The notes under the pieces were generated by a model, which saw only the letters and a list, made by a program, of their open reading frames with translations, did not search any database and had not been told where the DNA came from. A DNA stretch of 64,000 bases, from IMG/VR virus record IMGVR_UViG_3300033156_000439, positions 1-64,000 of that record. One strand, written 5' to 3'. This document shows, in pieces, positions 9,213-17,919 of this stretch. Numbering within the stretch: the first letter of the stretch is position 1; every line of letters begins with the position of its first letter. The stretch comes from a virus. Position numbers and translations under genes: made by a program.

Positions 9213-9213
9213 T

Positions 9214-9867
9214 CTAACGTATCTTTCTCATTCGTTTTTGAATATCTTCTATGTCTATATCAAACTTCTTCTGGAGTTCTTCTTTTCTGATATACAATTG
9301 GGTGACTAAATCATCTTTTACTTTGACTATTTTAGCTAACCCCTCTAATAATTCGTTTATCTTTTGCTTGTTTTGGAATTCAATCTTGAGTCGTCTCTGA
9401 AGATCCAATGTCCGAGAAGACTTCTCTATCTCAGCGTTCGCAGTCTTCAATTTTCGTGAAATTTTGTAAATCTCTCGTATCAATTGACGGATCTCCTCAT
9501 CGTCTTGCGATTGAACAATCTCTAAAAACTCTCTTCGCGTTAGGGAAAATGGTGAAATTATAAATCCACCACTCTTTATCTTGAAACCAGAGAATCGACC
9601 GTATCCGCTTTCTTCTTTAAGTATTTCGTCCACTGCTATCAATTTCCTCACGTAATCATCACAGTAGTCAATGGCAATTGAGAGATAATAATCGTCTTCG
9701 GGGAAATGCTGTCCATAACATGTGTCACTGTTGTGATAAACGACTTCAAGTAAAACGTCCTCTAATTCACCCTTAAGAACTTTATTAAGAATGCGAGCAT
9801 TCGTCTCAAGCATTGTAATTTCTTGAGAAATTCGTTCCCTATCTATCCAATCACTTAGTTTTTTCAT
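9214..9867 (-). CDS. hypothetical coiled-coil protein
   Basis: A 217-residue protein. The middle has an acidic/aromatic segment (DTCYGQHFPEDDYY) and the last 100 residues are highly charged and helical with heptad-like spacing, typical of a coiled coil. It sits between a 46-residue zinc-ribbon gene (17-base overlap) and the split methyltransferase. No family recognised. Confidence 0.65.
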   Translation of the reverse strand: MKKLSDWIDRERISQEITMLETNARILNKVLKGELEDVLLEVVYHNSDTCYGQHFPEDDYYLSIAIDYCDDYVRKLIAVDEILKEESGYGRFSGFKIKSGGFIISPFSLTRREFLEIVQSQDDEEIRQLIREIYKISRKLKTANAEIEKSSRTLDLQRRLKIEFQNKQKINELLEGLAKIVKVKDDLVTQLYIRKEELQKKFDIDIEDIQKRMRKIR

Positions 9868-9991
9868 TTTTCCTCTCCTTATATTGTTCAGGAATAGTGG
9901 TCCAGTATAGACTATAACAATAAGGACAATACAACAATCCCAATTTCAATCTTTTCAAATTTGTGTTACTACAAATCGGACACTCTAACAT
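9851..9991 (-). CDS. very small zinc-ribbon protein
   Basis: A 46-residue frame: CPIC near the start, CPYC at about residues 23-26, then a basic tail. It overlaps the stop of the primase gene at one end and the start of the coiled-coil gene at the other, so it is embedded in the operon by translational coupling. It is the third tiny zinc ribbon on this strand. Function unknown. Confidence 0.6.
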   Translation of the reverse strand: MLECPICSNTNLKRLKLGLLYCPYCYSLYWTTIPEQYKERKNEKTK

Positions 9992-10842
9992 TTATGTTTC
10001 CTCCATTTACACAATTTGGGGACACAGTATCCTTGTTTTCGTATCTTTCCACATGACGGAATTCTGTATTTTTTACTCCTTATTTGGTTTATCTGGTATT
10101 CTGTCATTTCCTCATCCCAGTCTTCCCAGTTATACCGTCTTGCCTCATCAATCATTTCTTCGTTGCTCTTACCTTGCGCTATCCTTAGAGCTGCCCAACC
10201 AAATCTTACGAACTGGGATGGGTGTCTCCCTTGGATGAAATACTCAATACAAGGGCGATAATACTCCTGATCTATTTCGTCTGGTAACGAGTGAAAGATT
10301 CTTGTTGGTAACTCACTACCATCAAGAAGCTCAAAAGGACTTGTGAATCTCGTCAGATTTTGTTTTATTATTCTCACCCTCCGATTGAGTTCTGGATAAT
10401 AACTCCCAGGAAGACGAGCGATGCCATTCAAGATGCCATCTGTAATATCATCATAGTGTTCAATTCCAACTGTCTCAATAATATAGTCTGAGATACATCG
10501 AAACGCGTTTGTATCAGTTTCGGTAGGCGAAAGATGAAGATAGAAATGATAGCCACGCTTAGGCTCTGCAACAGTGTAAGAGTAATTTCGTCGTTTACAA
10601 AAATTTTGAAGTTTGATAATTTCTCTTTCCGCTTTGGGCTTTTCACAATCAAAATCAAAAAAGAAGTAAAGAGGAAATGCTTTATTCTCTTGGAAGACGC
10701 TAATGCTTGCATAAAGAGGGGACCGAGTCATCAATCGTTTTTTAATCTCCCTTGATGAATGAACCGGAAATTGCTTTCGACTTTCCACAGCAATTCTTCG
10801 GTAAAAGCCCTTAGGGACATAATAGAATATGTCATAATTCAT
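9985..10842 (-). CDS. AEP-family primase (small-subunit-like / PrimPol)
   Basis: A 285-residue protein. FFFDFDCE fits the metal-binding DxD of archaeo-eukaryotic primases and RGYHFYLHL fits the following sxH motif. The C terminus carries four Cys in a PriCT-like arrangement (CGKIRKQGYC...CKW), probably a zinc or iron-sulfur site. It would make primers for the PolB encoded a few kb downstream. No replicative helicase was recognised in the window. Confidence 0.8.
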   Translation of the reverse strand: MNYDIFYYVPKGFYRRIAVESRKQFPVHSSREIKKRLMTRSPLYASISVFQENKAFPLYFFFDFDCEKPKAEREIIKLQNFCKRRNYSYTVAEPKRGYHFYLHLSPTETDTNAFRCISDYIIETVGIEHYDDITDGILNGIARLPGSYYPELNRRVRIIKQNLTRFTSPFELLDGSELPTRIFHSLPDEIDQEYYRPCIEYFIQGRHPSQFVRFGWAALRIAQGKSNEEMIDEARRYNWEDWDEEMTEYQINQIRSKKYRIPSCGKIRKQGYCVPKLCKWRKHKC

Positions 10843-10851
10843 ACTTCGTGA

Positions 10852-11022
10852 TTAGATTCCTTGAGTAAAGAAATCCTTGATTTGTTTGTCGAATTTCTCC
10901 AGAAGAATGTGCACGTTCCTACTTTCCTCTTCCGAATCTCCTCTTCTTGAGACTGATATGACAATGGTTAAAGATCTACTTTCATACCTTAATTCGTATT
11001 CACGTTCAACATTATACGTCAT
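10852..11022 (-). CDS. hypothetical small protein
   Basis: A 56-residue frame (MTYNVEREYELRYESRSL...) with a beta-like N-terminal half and an amphipathic helix at the end. Its start overlaps the end of the 53-residue gene upstream by 11 bases, and the primase follows closely. Function unknown. Confidence 0.55.
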   Translation of the reverse strand: MTYNVEREYELRYESRSLTIVISVSRRGDSEEESRNVHILLEKFDKQIKDFFTQGI

Positions 11023-11173
11023 TTTTCACTTCCACAATTTTATTATTTGCGATTATAGCACGAGCATCTACTATTGTAACATCACCTTTAGTTGAGACAT
11101 ATACATCTCCGTTTCTAAAGACTGTAACTCGAACACCATACATCTCAATTGTTTGACCCTCCATTGACTTCAT
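11012..11173 (-). CDS. hypothetical small protein
   Basis: A 53-residue beta-rich frame (MKSMEGQTIEMYGVRVTVF...) that starts right after the stop of the DUF47 gene and ends overlapping the next small gene. A compact barrel or strand-swapped dimer could be imagined; no family recognised. Confidence 0.55.
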   Translation of the reverse strand: MKSMEGQTIEMYGVRVTVFRNGDVYVSTKGDVTIVDARAIIANNKIVEVKNDV

Positions 11174-11851
11174 TTAAACCCCTCCTTTTAAAAGGAAAGT
11201 TTCAAGGTTGTCTGCAACATCTTCTGCTGAATCCAGTACGTTCTCTAATCTTTTAAGAATGTCCAGCAGAAGTATTCTTTCACCTTCACTTTTAAATAAC
11301 CCATTTGTGATGGAAGTGAACCATTTCCTGTATAATTCATCTCCTCTAACTTCACATTTGTTTATACTTTCTATGAAGCTACTTAGTTGTTTCTGATTAT
11401 AAATTACGTCAGGAAGTAGCGTTACTGCACAATACGTGTCCATTATGGCTTTCTCGATATATCGAATAAAAGAATCACGCAATCGAAGGGCACGAGGATT
11501 ACAATCGAAATTAGTTATTCTCCACACTACCGCCTCTATGCTGTCTATGATATCGTCAAGATTTTGTAAGAAACGTCGAATATCTTCCTTCTCTTCGGTT
11601 ACTCTCGTGTGATCATACAAGAGGGACCTAATTATATCATGAACTATAACGTCAGCTTCCACCTCCAGTGTCTTGGCTCTAACGTTCGTGGTAGAAGGAT
11701 GTTCATTTTCTCCCAAATGTTTTAAGTTGTCAACGCTTTTTACCGCCAAGGATGCCAGTTTTTCAAAATCCGAAAAGTATTTTTGAGTCCTCGGCAAGGC
11801 ATGACTGAGGATTCTTCTAATTTGTTCCAAGATTTTGTTTAGGGTTTTCAT
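11174..11851 (-). CDS. DUF47 / PhoU-like helical protein
   Basis: About 225 residues, all-helical. The pattern EVEADVIVHDIIRSL...DDIIDSIEAVV...LENVLDSAEDVADNL matches the DUF47 (PhoU-related) family, whose cellular members usually accompany low-affinity phosphate transporters. No transporter is encoded here, so the viral copy may modulate host phosphate uptake or have been reused. It overlaps the ERCC4-nuclease gene by 35 bases if it starts at 11851; starts at 11875 or 11917 are possible. Viral operons with a PhoU-like gene inside replication genes are unusual. Confidence 0.7.
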   Translation of the reverse strand: MKTLNKILEQIRRILSHALPRTQKYFSDFEKLASLAVKSVDNLKHLGENEHPSTTNVRAKTLEVEADVIVHDIIRSLLYDHTRVTEEKEDIRRFLQNLDDIIDSIEAVVWRITNFDCNPRALRLRDSFIRYIEKAIMDTYCAVTLLPDVIYNQKQLSSFIESINKCEVRGDELYRKWFTSITNGLFKSEGERILLLDILKRLENVLDSAEDVADNLETFLLKGGV

Positions 11852-12494
11852 TTTGATTATCTTTATCTTTTCCATAAAAGAAATCGTATATTCGTTTCTT
11901 TGCAGGAGTATCCGCATTTTTGGCTTCTTCTATTACGCTCATGAGAGTCCCGTATTCCTGAAGTAATTTTTCAGCGGTCACATTACCAATACGAGGAACG
12001 CACATAAGGGAAGCAATCCTTAGCGAATGTAAATTCGCATTAAGTTTTGAAATTTTGAGGTCTGCTGTTCGGGGAGGTTTAACACTTACCTTCTTCTGGA
12101 ACATCACATCAAGGTATTTGAATGCACTACTCAACTTTGCAAATTCTATGATAGGGATGCCCATCATAAGGACTGAAACCTTTGCACCTTCCACCATTGA
12201 ATTAGTGATTCCCCTCCTTGAGATCACTTCTCGCCAAGAGAAATCATCCCCGTCAATAAGGAGAAACGAATGTTTATAATTTGTTTTCATTACATACAGA
12301 TTTGTCCAAAAATCTGAACGCCTTGCTGATGTAACAAAATCTGAAGGAGTCTTTCGTTCCACTATTATGTCCTCGAATTGGATGTCCCCAACCTCCAATT
12401 TAGCTCGTTTAACTTTATAGTCCTTGAGAGTTTTGGTTGCAATGTCAAGAACGTGTTTGGGTTCTCGAGTGTCGATTATTACCTCTTTGTCCAT
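11817..12494 (-). CDS. ERCC4-type (XPF-like) nuclease
   Basis: A 225-residue protein with the ERCC4 nuclease motifs: DTREP near residue 8, EVGDI, then VERKTPSDF (the conserved ERKxxxD). A C-terminal stretch (MCVPRIGNVTAEKLL) looks like a helix-hairpin-helix. Archaeal XPF/Hef family nucleases cut branched and flap DNA, so a role in resolving replication or recombination forks is likely. There is no helicase domain. Neighbours are RadA and DHH. Confidence 0.88.
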   Translation of the reverse strand: MDKEVIIDTREPKHVLDIATKTLKDYKVKRAKLEVGDIQFEDIIVERKTPSDFVTSARRSDFWTNLYVMKTNYKHSFLLIDGDDFSWREVISRRGITNSMVEGAKVSVLMMGIPIIEFAKLSSAFKYLDVMFQKKVSVKPPRTADLKISKLNANLHSLRIASLMCVPRIGNVTAEKLLQEYGTLMSVIEEAKNADTPAKKRIYDFFYGKDKDNQNENPKQNLGTN

Positions 12495-12496
12495 CT

Positions 12497-12847
12497 CTAC
12501 CTGTACATAGGATTGTCAGAAGAGATAGAATTTGTATTTGAATTTACATCAGGATATGATGCGCCTTGAAGGGAGAGTAAGTCCTCCTCACTCAATTCCT
12601 CAAATAATTCTGCAATGAGCTCCTCCAAGAATAAATCTATTGCATCGTCCAAATCTTCCTTCTTTATGTCCTTAGCCAATTCCTCAAGACACATGACCAG
12701 CGCTGCTCGTAGTATAGCTGGATTGTCTTCTCTTTCCTTCAGCTTTAGAAGTATATCCTCTTTCAGTTTCTTAGCTGATTGTTTACCTTTCTTAGAACTA
12801 ATGACTGTGCCTATCGCAGCACTTATCCTCTCTAAGTTTATCTTCAT
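12497..12847 (-). CDS. acidic hypothetical protein
   Basis: About 116 residues. It has a Lys-rich start and then a strongly acidic helical region (EELIAELFEELSEEDLL). The ATG at 12847 follows GGAG at suitable spacing; an upstream ATG at 12889 overlaps the RadA gene. Its place between RadA and the ERCC4 nuclease suggests an accessory factor, for example a DNA mimic or adaptor, but this is a guess. Confidence 0.55.
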   Translation of the reverse strand: MKINLERISAAIGTVISSKKGKQSAKKLKEDILLKLKEREDNPAILRAALVMCLEELAKDIKKEDLDDAIDLFLEELIAELFEELSEEDLLSLQGASYPDVNSNTNSISSDNPMYR

Positions 12848-12875
12848 GCTTCTTGCTCCATCTTTGACAATCGAA

Positions 12876-13640
12876 TTATACAAAACCATGATCTTTTTTC
12901 AGGGGAAGCTGATGCCATTTACTTTCCAGCTTCCCCAAATATCTTCTTCTTCGTATTTGTTTATAAAGAGTTTTAGCATCAGTTTCTACCTTAAAATTAG
13001 GAGTACGAAGTTGAAGAACATATTTTGCGTTATAAGCTAAAGTGTCTCCACCCCAAATCCTTCCTTCATCAAATTTATTCGCTTTATCTTGACTTTGATG
13101 TGATACCACCACTATTGCCACATTGGTTTCGTCTAAAATTAACGATAACTGACCAAGGATCCGAGATATGACATCTGCCCTCGCACCAAAGTTCTGTCTT
13201 GCACTACCCATCGCACCCTTGATTGGGGTAGTGATAGAATCAAGCACCAAGATGTCACATTTATGTTGTTTAATGTATTCTAAGACTGGAAATTTCTCGG
13301 TAGTGGTAATATTACTCTCAACTTTCCCTGCCTTGCCCTCTTGTCCTTTAGTAATTAATTGAATATCTAATCCAAGTACATTAGCTAATGAATAGAGAGA
13401 ACGACAATTCAATTGAAAAGGCTGACGAAATCGCTTTTCGAATCTGGGTTGGAGAAACTCACTAAATGCTTTTGGATCCCCAATCTCGGTATTTATAACT
13501 ACACTATTGTATTGACAAGCTAACTGATAAGCCAATAAAGACTTACCAGAATTGGGACCTCCAAAGAGAAATAGCATCTCATTGGAGGTCAAACCACCAT
13601 CTACTAATTCATCAGCTACTTTCGAATCAAATTTGAACAT
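12876..13640 (-). CDS. RadA/RadB-like recombinase ATPase
   Basis: About 254 residues of the RecA fold without an N-terminal helix-hairpin-helix domain. Walker A is GGPNSGKS near residue 40, Walker B is CDILVLDSITT, and VAIVVVSHQSQ followed by GGDTLAYNAKYVL fits the RecA-core ending of RadA/RadB. It would catalyse strand exchange or act as a RadB-like mediator. The ATG at 13640 follows a TTGGAG site and overlaps the end of the DHH gene. Confidence 0.85.
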   Translation of the reverse strand: MFKFDSKVADELVDGGLTSNEMLFLFGGPNSGKSLLAYQLACQYNSVVINTEIGDPKAFSEFLQPRFEKRFRQPFQLNCRSLYSLANVLGLDIQLITKGQEGKAGKVESNITTTEKFPVLEYIKQHKCDILVLDSITTPIKGAMGSARQNFGARADVISRILGQLSLILDETNVAIVVVSHQSQDKANKFDEGRIWGGDTLAYNAKYVLQLRTPNFKVETDAKTLYKQIRRRRYLGKLESKWHQLPLKKDHGFV

Positions 13641-14523
13641 TTTGTAAGGACTCCAATATGGATAGTACAGATACATTAGGTGGTTTTACGGTACCACCCT
13701 TAGCTTCTGCGTGTCCACCAACTTCAATCTCTATATTAGATTTTTCAGCTCCTTCTCTGAGTTTTTGTTCAAGCCACGAAGATAAATCACCCCGTATCGA
13801 GAATGAACCTGTCTCTGAATTCTGTATCAATACAGTCTCTTGCATGTCCCTTGAGAGTTGAGTCGCTATTCGACCCTCAACCACTATGTCCGATGATATC
13901 GTTCCTATCAAAACGTCGTTCCACTCTACTAACTCCAACTCTTGTAGAATGGAATTGGTGGTTGTTTTTAGCAACTTCTTTGCTTCTACACATCGAGGAT
14001 CATTTACAACGTCCATCGGACTCTCTGCTTCCTCAAGGACGTCCCAAGCGTCAAATTCTTGTCCTAATCTACACAAGGCGTTTACGCCAGACGACAACAG
14101 ATGATACAATCTGAGATGAAATGGTTCATGTTTCCAACCATAGAATTTTGTGTGTCTCGCTTTCAACATAGGACAAGTATCCCACACTTCTGGAGGAATT
14201 GAATAAGGCTCCATATCCCCAACCGCTCCTACTGCAGTAATCCACCATTTTTCTGTGGGAATCTTGTCCTTATAATTTCTGAAGACAATAACAGTTGTTG
14301 GAACACTATCGAAAATTAGTTTATATTTTTTATTCTCTGGATGACCTGGGTGGTGATCGATTACGAGTCCCTTGAATGAGGGACTTGGGTGCATGTCAAG
14401 GACGACAGTCGAACCTTTCGCTACATCTCCAAAATTACGAATCTCTACCTCAGTATCTCCACTTGCTAAAGAATAAAGATAAGCAGAGGCAAGACCATCC
14501 GCGTCATGGTGAGTGGAAATCAT
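13627..14523 (-). CDS. DHH-family phosphoesterase (RecJ/GAN-like)
   Basis: A 298-residue protein beginning at once with the catalytic HHDADG motif. It has LVIDHHP (DHH) near residue 75, MEPY after a VGAVGD motif, and the DHHA1 signature GGHAEAKGG near residue 265. Such proteins are 5'-3' single-strand exonucleases (RecJ, archaeal GAN) or nanoRNases. Within a RadA/ERCC4 block a recombination nuclease is the natural reading. Its start overlaps the stop of the next gene upstream by 4 bases. Confidence 0.88.
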   Translation of the reverse strand: MISTHHDADGLASAYLYSLASGDTEVEIRNFGDVAKGSTVVLDMHPSPSFKGLVIDHHPGHPENKKYKLIFDSVPTTVIVFRNYKDKIPTEKWWITAVGAVGDMEPYSIPPEVWDTCPMLKARHTKFYGWKHEPFHLRLYHLLSSGVNALCRLGQEFDAWDVLEEAESPMDVVNDPRCVEAKKLLKTTTNSILQELELVEWNDVLIGTISSDIVVEGRIATQLSRDMQETVLIQNSETGSFSIRGDLSSWLEQKLREGAEKSNIEIEVGGHAEAKGGTVKPPNVSVLSILESLQNVQI

Positions 14524-15119
14524 TTTTTCAGTTTCAGTCCGTTCTTACCCAAAGAGTACACTCTGCCCTTAAGAGATGTCAAAACTTCCTTTACGGAATC
14601 GAAGTCCTCTTCTCCTATTTCAAGTCCAACTTTTAGTGCCAACTCGTCGATGTTCGCGTATGTCTCACCCTCGCAGTTTTTCAGAGCTTCCTTTACCTTT
14701 CCCTCTAACTCACCCATCTCTTTGATTGAAACCTTCCATGTCTGGGTGCCTTTCCTCTGCATCGTAAACACCAAGTCGTTCCACTCCTCAGGATTATCAA
14801 CGTCTCGTCCACTCTCCTCTATCGCTTTTCTTATTGCACCTACTGCACTCTCTGTTACAGAGAGGACAGCAACCGCGTCCTCCTCCATTGCAAATATGTA
14901 CGTTTCCAGTACTCCATTTCTAAGCTTCTCGCTCACTTCCCTCCCAGCAAGATCCGTTTCCCCTGGGAAGTATCGTATCCACTCACCCTTACCGAGCTGT
15001 GTACCTTCAGGAGTTGTCCCTCCCTCAAATCTAAATGTTACCACTTTTCCATCATTCTGTCCAAAAAATATCACAGGAACTGTGGTTTTTATTTCACCCA
15101 TCTTAACTACTTCTGGCAT
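14520..15119 (-). CDS. hypothetical protein, possible single-strand DNA-binding role
   Basis: A 199-residue acidic protein. The first 90 residues are beta-rich with GKGEWIRYFPGE, which could be an OB-like barrel; the last 80 are acidic helices ending in a basic tail (KNGLKLKK). It is the first gene of the recombination block and is preceded by an A/T-rich gap with GGAGG. A single-strand DNA-binding protein is expected at this place in such operons, but no diagnostic motif is present. Confidence 0.5.
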   Translation of the reverse strand: MPEVVKMGEIKTTVPVIFFGQNDGKVVTFRFEGGTTPEGTQLGKGEWIRYFPGETDLAGREVSEKLRNGVLETYIFAMEEDAVAVLSVTESAVGAIRKAIEESGRDVDNPEEWNDLVFTMQRKGTQTWKVSIKEMGELEGKVKEALKNCEGETYANIDELALKVGLEIGEEDFDSVKEVLTSLKGRVYSLGKNGLKLKK

Positions 15120-15144
15120 ATTTCATACCTCCTCTTTTTTAATT

Positions 15145-15504
15145 TTATATTTTATCCTCTTCTCTAAATAAACAATGCAAAGCAGTTGTATAAGATGCTC
15201 GCAAAGCTCCTTTGTGAATCTTTATCAATTCCTTTTCATACTTCTCTTTGTTAGCTACGTTGGCAATGGGAAGAACTTGTTTCCACTTCATAGCCTCACA
15301 ATGAATTGCGGAATCAAATGTATCTGTTATGTCTCTGACTATACTCTTTTGGCTAAAATCTCCTCTAAACAAGTTGGAGACTCTTTCACGATAACTTTCT
15401 CTAATCTGCTCTCTTTCGAGAGGCAAATGAAAGTCTCGATTTTCGATTTCAGCACTTATAGCTCTATCAAAGATATTCAATATTTTCTCTACTATATCGG
15501 TCAT
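15145..15504 (-). CDS. hypothetical helical protein
   Basis: About 119 residues (MTDIVEKILNIF...). The ATG at 15504 is preceded by GGGAGGAAAG, an excellent ribosome binding site, so the longer frame upstream is not used. The protein is helical and charged, with two Cys-containing segments. Function unknown. A TATA-like AATATATTTATAG lies just upstream on the same strand, suggesting an internal promoter. Confidence 0.6.
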   Translation of the reverse strand: MTDIVEKILNIFDRAISAEIENRDFHLPLEREQIRESYRERVSNLFRGDFSQKSIVRDITDTFDSAIHCEAMKWKQVLPIANVANKEKYEKELIKIHKGALRASYTTALHCLFREEDKI

Positions 15505-15563
15505 ATCTCTTTCCTCCCTTAACACTATAAATATATTAAGACCAAGGAGAGTACTTTGATAGC

Positions 15564-15728
15564 TCATTGGAACGACTCCCGAATTTGTTTCTGTGTTCTC
15601 GAAGAAAAGTACCATCGAAGCCAACTCTTCTTGCGGTGGTGGACACCTTCCTCTGTGATGCGTCCATATCTATTCACAAGAAACTTCTTTATGAATCTCC
15701 ACTGGTCTTCTATTTCTAAAACCCTCAT
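15564..15728 (-). CDS. small basic hypothetical protein
   Basis: A 54-residue frame (MRVLEIEDQWRFIKKFLVNRYGRI...) rich in Arg, Lys and aromatic residues, compatible with a small nucleic-acid binder or winged helix. Only a weak ribosome binding site (TTGGA) is present. It sits alone between the zinc-ribbon gene and the gene at 15145. Moderate support only. Confidence 0.4.
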   Translation of the reverse strand: MRVLEIEDQWRFIKKFLVNRYGRITEEGVHHRKKSWLRWYFSSRTQKQIRESFQ

Positions 15729-15766
15729 TTTATGTTCCAATATAATATATCAAATTTGAAAGTATG

Positions 15767-16027
15767 TTAGTGTGCTTTACACGGCTGGACAATCGAGGTG
15801 ATACGGGAATTACTCACGCCGACCCTACAAAGATAAAATGACGCCTCTTTTTCACAGTATCCTTCTGCTACAATAAAACTTAGTTTTTTGTCTTCATTCA
15901 TTAGAATTATATCTCCAGGTTCTAAGTACTGAAATTCACCTACTCTTGAATTATAATGAGTGAGTTTTCTATGTTCCTTTTTGCATAGAGGACACTTGTG
16001 AGGAATAGACAAAATTATAGCGCCCAT
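15767..16027 (-). CDS. hypothetical protein with a Cys pair
   Basis: An 86-residue protein with CPLC near residue 12 and further Cys at about 58, 67 and 83. The central segment YLEPGDIILMNEDKKLSF looks like a beta barrel. A metal-binding role is possible because of the Cys residues. No family recognised. Confidence 0.55.
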   Translation of the reverse strand: MGAIILSIPHKCPLCKKEHRKLTHYNSRVGEFQYLEPGDIILMNEDKKLSFIVAEGYCEKEASFYLCRVGVSNSRITSIVQPCKAH

Positions 16028-16030
16028 TGT

Positions 16031-16180
16031 TTAGTACTTGTCTTTCTCATATACAACATAAATGATGTCTTCGTCTCCATGAGGAGTTACAAACATTGCT
16101 TTGACTGTAACTCCAGGTTGATTCAATAGTTCTTCTACCTCAAACAAAAGATTACTTTTAAACCTTCTTATATGCTTCAT
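16031..16180 (-). CDS. small hypothetical protein
   Basis: A 49-residue frame (MKHIRRFKSNLLFEVEELLNQ...) directly following a GGAGGTG ribosome binding site. A basic N terminus, a helix, and beta strands with acidic residues follow. It is the middle gene of a run of three tiny genes. Function unknown. Confidence 0.55.
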   Translation of the reverse strand: MKHIRRFKSNLLFEVEELLNQPGVTVKAMFVTPHGDEDIIYVVYEKDKY

Positions 16181-16191
16181 TTTCACACCTC

Positions 16192-16353
16192 CTATATTCC
16201 AAACATCAAAATAGCCGTAATCGAAAGGACTGTAAATAAAAATGTTATTAAAGCTAAGGTGACCAATACCCGCTTGAATATAGCTATGACATCATCGAGA
16301 TATTCTCTTTCATTCTTCCAAATTACCTTCAATCGTTCCAGCATTTCATTCAA
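16192..16353 (-). CDS. small single-pass membrane protein
   Basis: A 53-residue frame read from TTG at 16353, five bases after GGAGGAATA; ATG at 16344 is the alternative. The first half is charged and the second half is one hydrophobic helix rich in Leu, Ile and Thr. It starts just past the end of the paralog array and may be co-transcribed with it. It could be a membrane anchor or holin-like peptide; function not known. Confidence 0.55.
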   Translation of the reverse strand: MNEMLERLKVIWKNEREYLDDVIAIFKRVLVTLALITFLFTVLSITAILMFGI

Positions 16354-16363
16354 TATTCCTCCT

Positions 16364-16905
16364 TCAATATATTTGTTTATCGTAGGAGTTATGGAGTTTC
16401 ATACTCTTTCTCCTCAACATTAGGAGTAATCCTACTCCAAATTCCTTCAATTCTTCTAACGACTCGCTATTTTGTTTTAAGATAACTCCTTTAAAATTCC
16501 AGACTTTTGTGGTTGTCCACACTCTTCCAAATTGGAAGATAGAAACAGAGGATCCGTACTTAGAGCGATACGTGTAAAGTGTGTGTACTAACTTAGAATA
16601 GTCCTTTTTCGATAGTTTAATTAAAAAGTCTACAATATCAGGATGGCGTCTTTTTAAAGAATTAAAATGGTAATAATAGAAATCTATATCTGAAATTCCT
16701 CCAAAATAAAAACAATCGTCTGCTTGAAAAAGAAAGTAATAGGATTCTTCCTCGATATTCTTGGCGACTCGAGCTATATCGTTTATGTGTCGATCGACAG
16801 AACAAAGCTGTCCTAATTTTAAGAGAGCGAGATTTTCTCGGAATCCTGTTCCGAACTGTTAATGCCAACTACTTCTCCAGGAGTTGAGATGATTATTTCG
16901 TCCAT
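16364..16905 (-). pseudogene. array paralog 1 (split by a frameshift)
   Basis: Member of the tandem paralog family that fills 16.4-25.4 kb. Frame one reads MDEIIISTPGEVVGI from 16905 and stops early. The frame one base back continues with LALLKLGQL and ends with the family signature (WNFKGVILKQ...ESLEELKEFGVGLLL). The switch lies at AAAATC on the coding strand (16831-16836). A one-base deletion, an error or frameshifting would explain it; the total length of 542 bases is not a multiple of three. It overlaps the upstream member by 13 bases. Confidence 0.7.
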
Positions 16906-17399
16906 TTCTTTCCAAGAATCGTAAGCAGTCCTATTCCCATTCTCTTTAGGTCTTGGAATTCCTCCTCTTGCTGTTTAAATATAATTCCGTTGAAACACCA
17001 AAGATCAATGAAGTTCCACTCCCTCCCGAAAATTTCCTCTCGAATTGGTGGAACAGTAAGGACTTTTAATTTGGAGATCTCTTGTATGAGCTTTTGAAAC
17101 TCGTCATTCGCTATATCGAGCAGTATAATTACCGTTTGTGGATCCGGTCCGCGAGGATAGTCATTGAAATGTACAGATATGTCTTTTATCTCGCCCATAA
17201 AGTAATCGTCATTCACTCTGAATAAGAAATAATAAGGTTCCTGTTTAACAGACTCGATGATTCCCAAGATATCGCTAATGTATTTTTGGAGTGAAAGCGA
17301 AAATCCAAACTTTAGGAGTATAGCTATTTTCCCGTCTATATCTTTAGGAATTCCTAATACTTCAGCAAGAGACGAGATTGTGATTACGTTCACCACCAT
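16893..17399 (-). CDS. array paralog 2
   Basis: An intact 168-residue member. N-terminal block: ITISSLAEVLGIPKDIDG then ILLKFG. Middle block: PYYFLFRVNDDYFMGEI. C-terminal block: LWCFNGIIFKQ...FQDLKRMGIGLLTIL. The same three blocks recur through the array. No signal peptide, membrane helix or catalytic triad is evident; beta strands with a final helix are likely. It overlaps both neighbours by about 10 bases. Confidence 0.75.
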   Translation of the reverse strand: MVVNVITISSLAEVLGIPKDIDGKIAILLKFGFSLSLQKYISDILGIIESVKQEPYYFLFRVNDDYFMGEIKDISVHFNDYPRGPDPQTVIILLDIANDEFQKLIQEISKLKVLTVPPIREEIFGREWNFIDLWCFNGIIFKQQEEEFQDLKRMGIGLLTILGKKWTK

Positions 17400-17919
17400 A
17401 GTTTGCTCATCTCCTTTTTCACCTCAAATGACTGTCTGAATAAGGTAAGTAATCCAATTCCAACACTTCTTAAGTCCTCCAACGTCTCATCTTCTTGCTT
17501 CAGAACGATCCCGTTGAAATTCCAAATCTCCATAGTTTTCCATGTTCTTCCAAAACGAGTAATAGTGGAAGATTTACATCGTGAATTGATATACATCCGA
17601 GTTAACTTATGATAATCCTCTTCTAAAGTTGAAATTAAAAAATACGAAGCTTCGGGACGGCTTGGATGATAATAATAGTCGTTGTATATATCTATCTCTT
17701 CTATTTTCCTATGACATAGTCAGCTTTACCTTTGGATTTGCCATCAAACATAACGTAATGAGGTTCACTCTTGATGAGTGGAACTAATTTACAAACCCTT
17801 TCAATATATTTTTCAAACGAAAATAAATGCCCAAATCTGACTATCGCAACATTTTGCTCGTCCTCAGGGATTCCTACTACTTCAGCGGGGGATGAAATAA
17901 TAATTTCATTCATTACCAT
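17390..17919 (-). pseudogene. array paralog 3 (split by a frameshift at a stop codon)
   Basis: Frame one (17919 to 17701) reads EIIISSPAEVVGIPEDEQ... and ends in DYVIGK followed by TAG. The -1 frame continues the block without loss (GKIEEIDIYNDYYY...) to the signature WNFNGIVLKQEDETLEDLR. The switch point is a run of four A just before TAG (17704-17707); adding one A restores the frame. The second half, with the clearest conserved sequence of the family, is fully preserved, which argues for a recent event or a functional frameshift. Confidence 0.72.

Noticed and set aside
14506-15171. A 221-residue plus-strand frame.
   Set aside because: It lies antisense to a well-supported gene, is very Ser/Phe/Pro-rich and has no ribosome binding site; a shadow frame.
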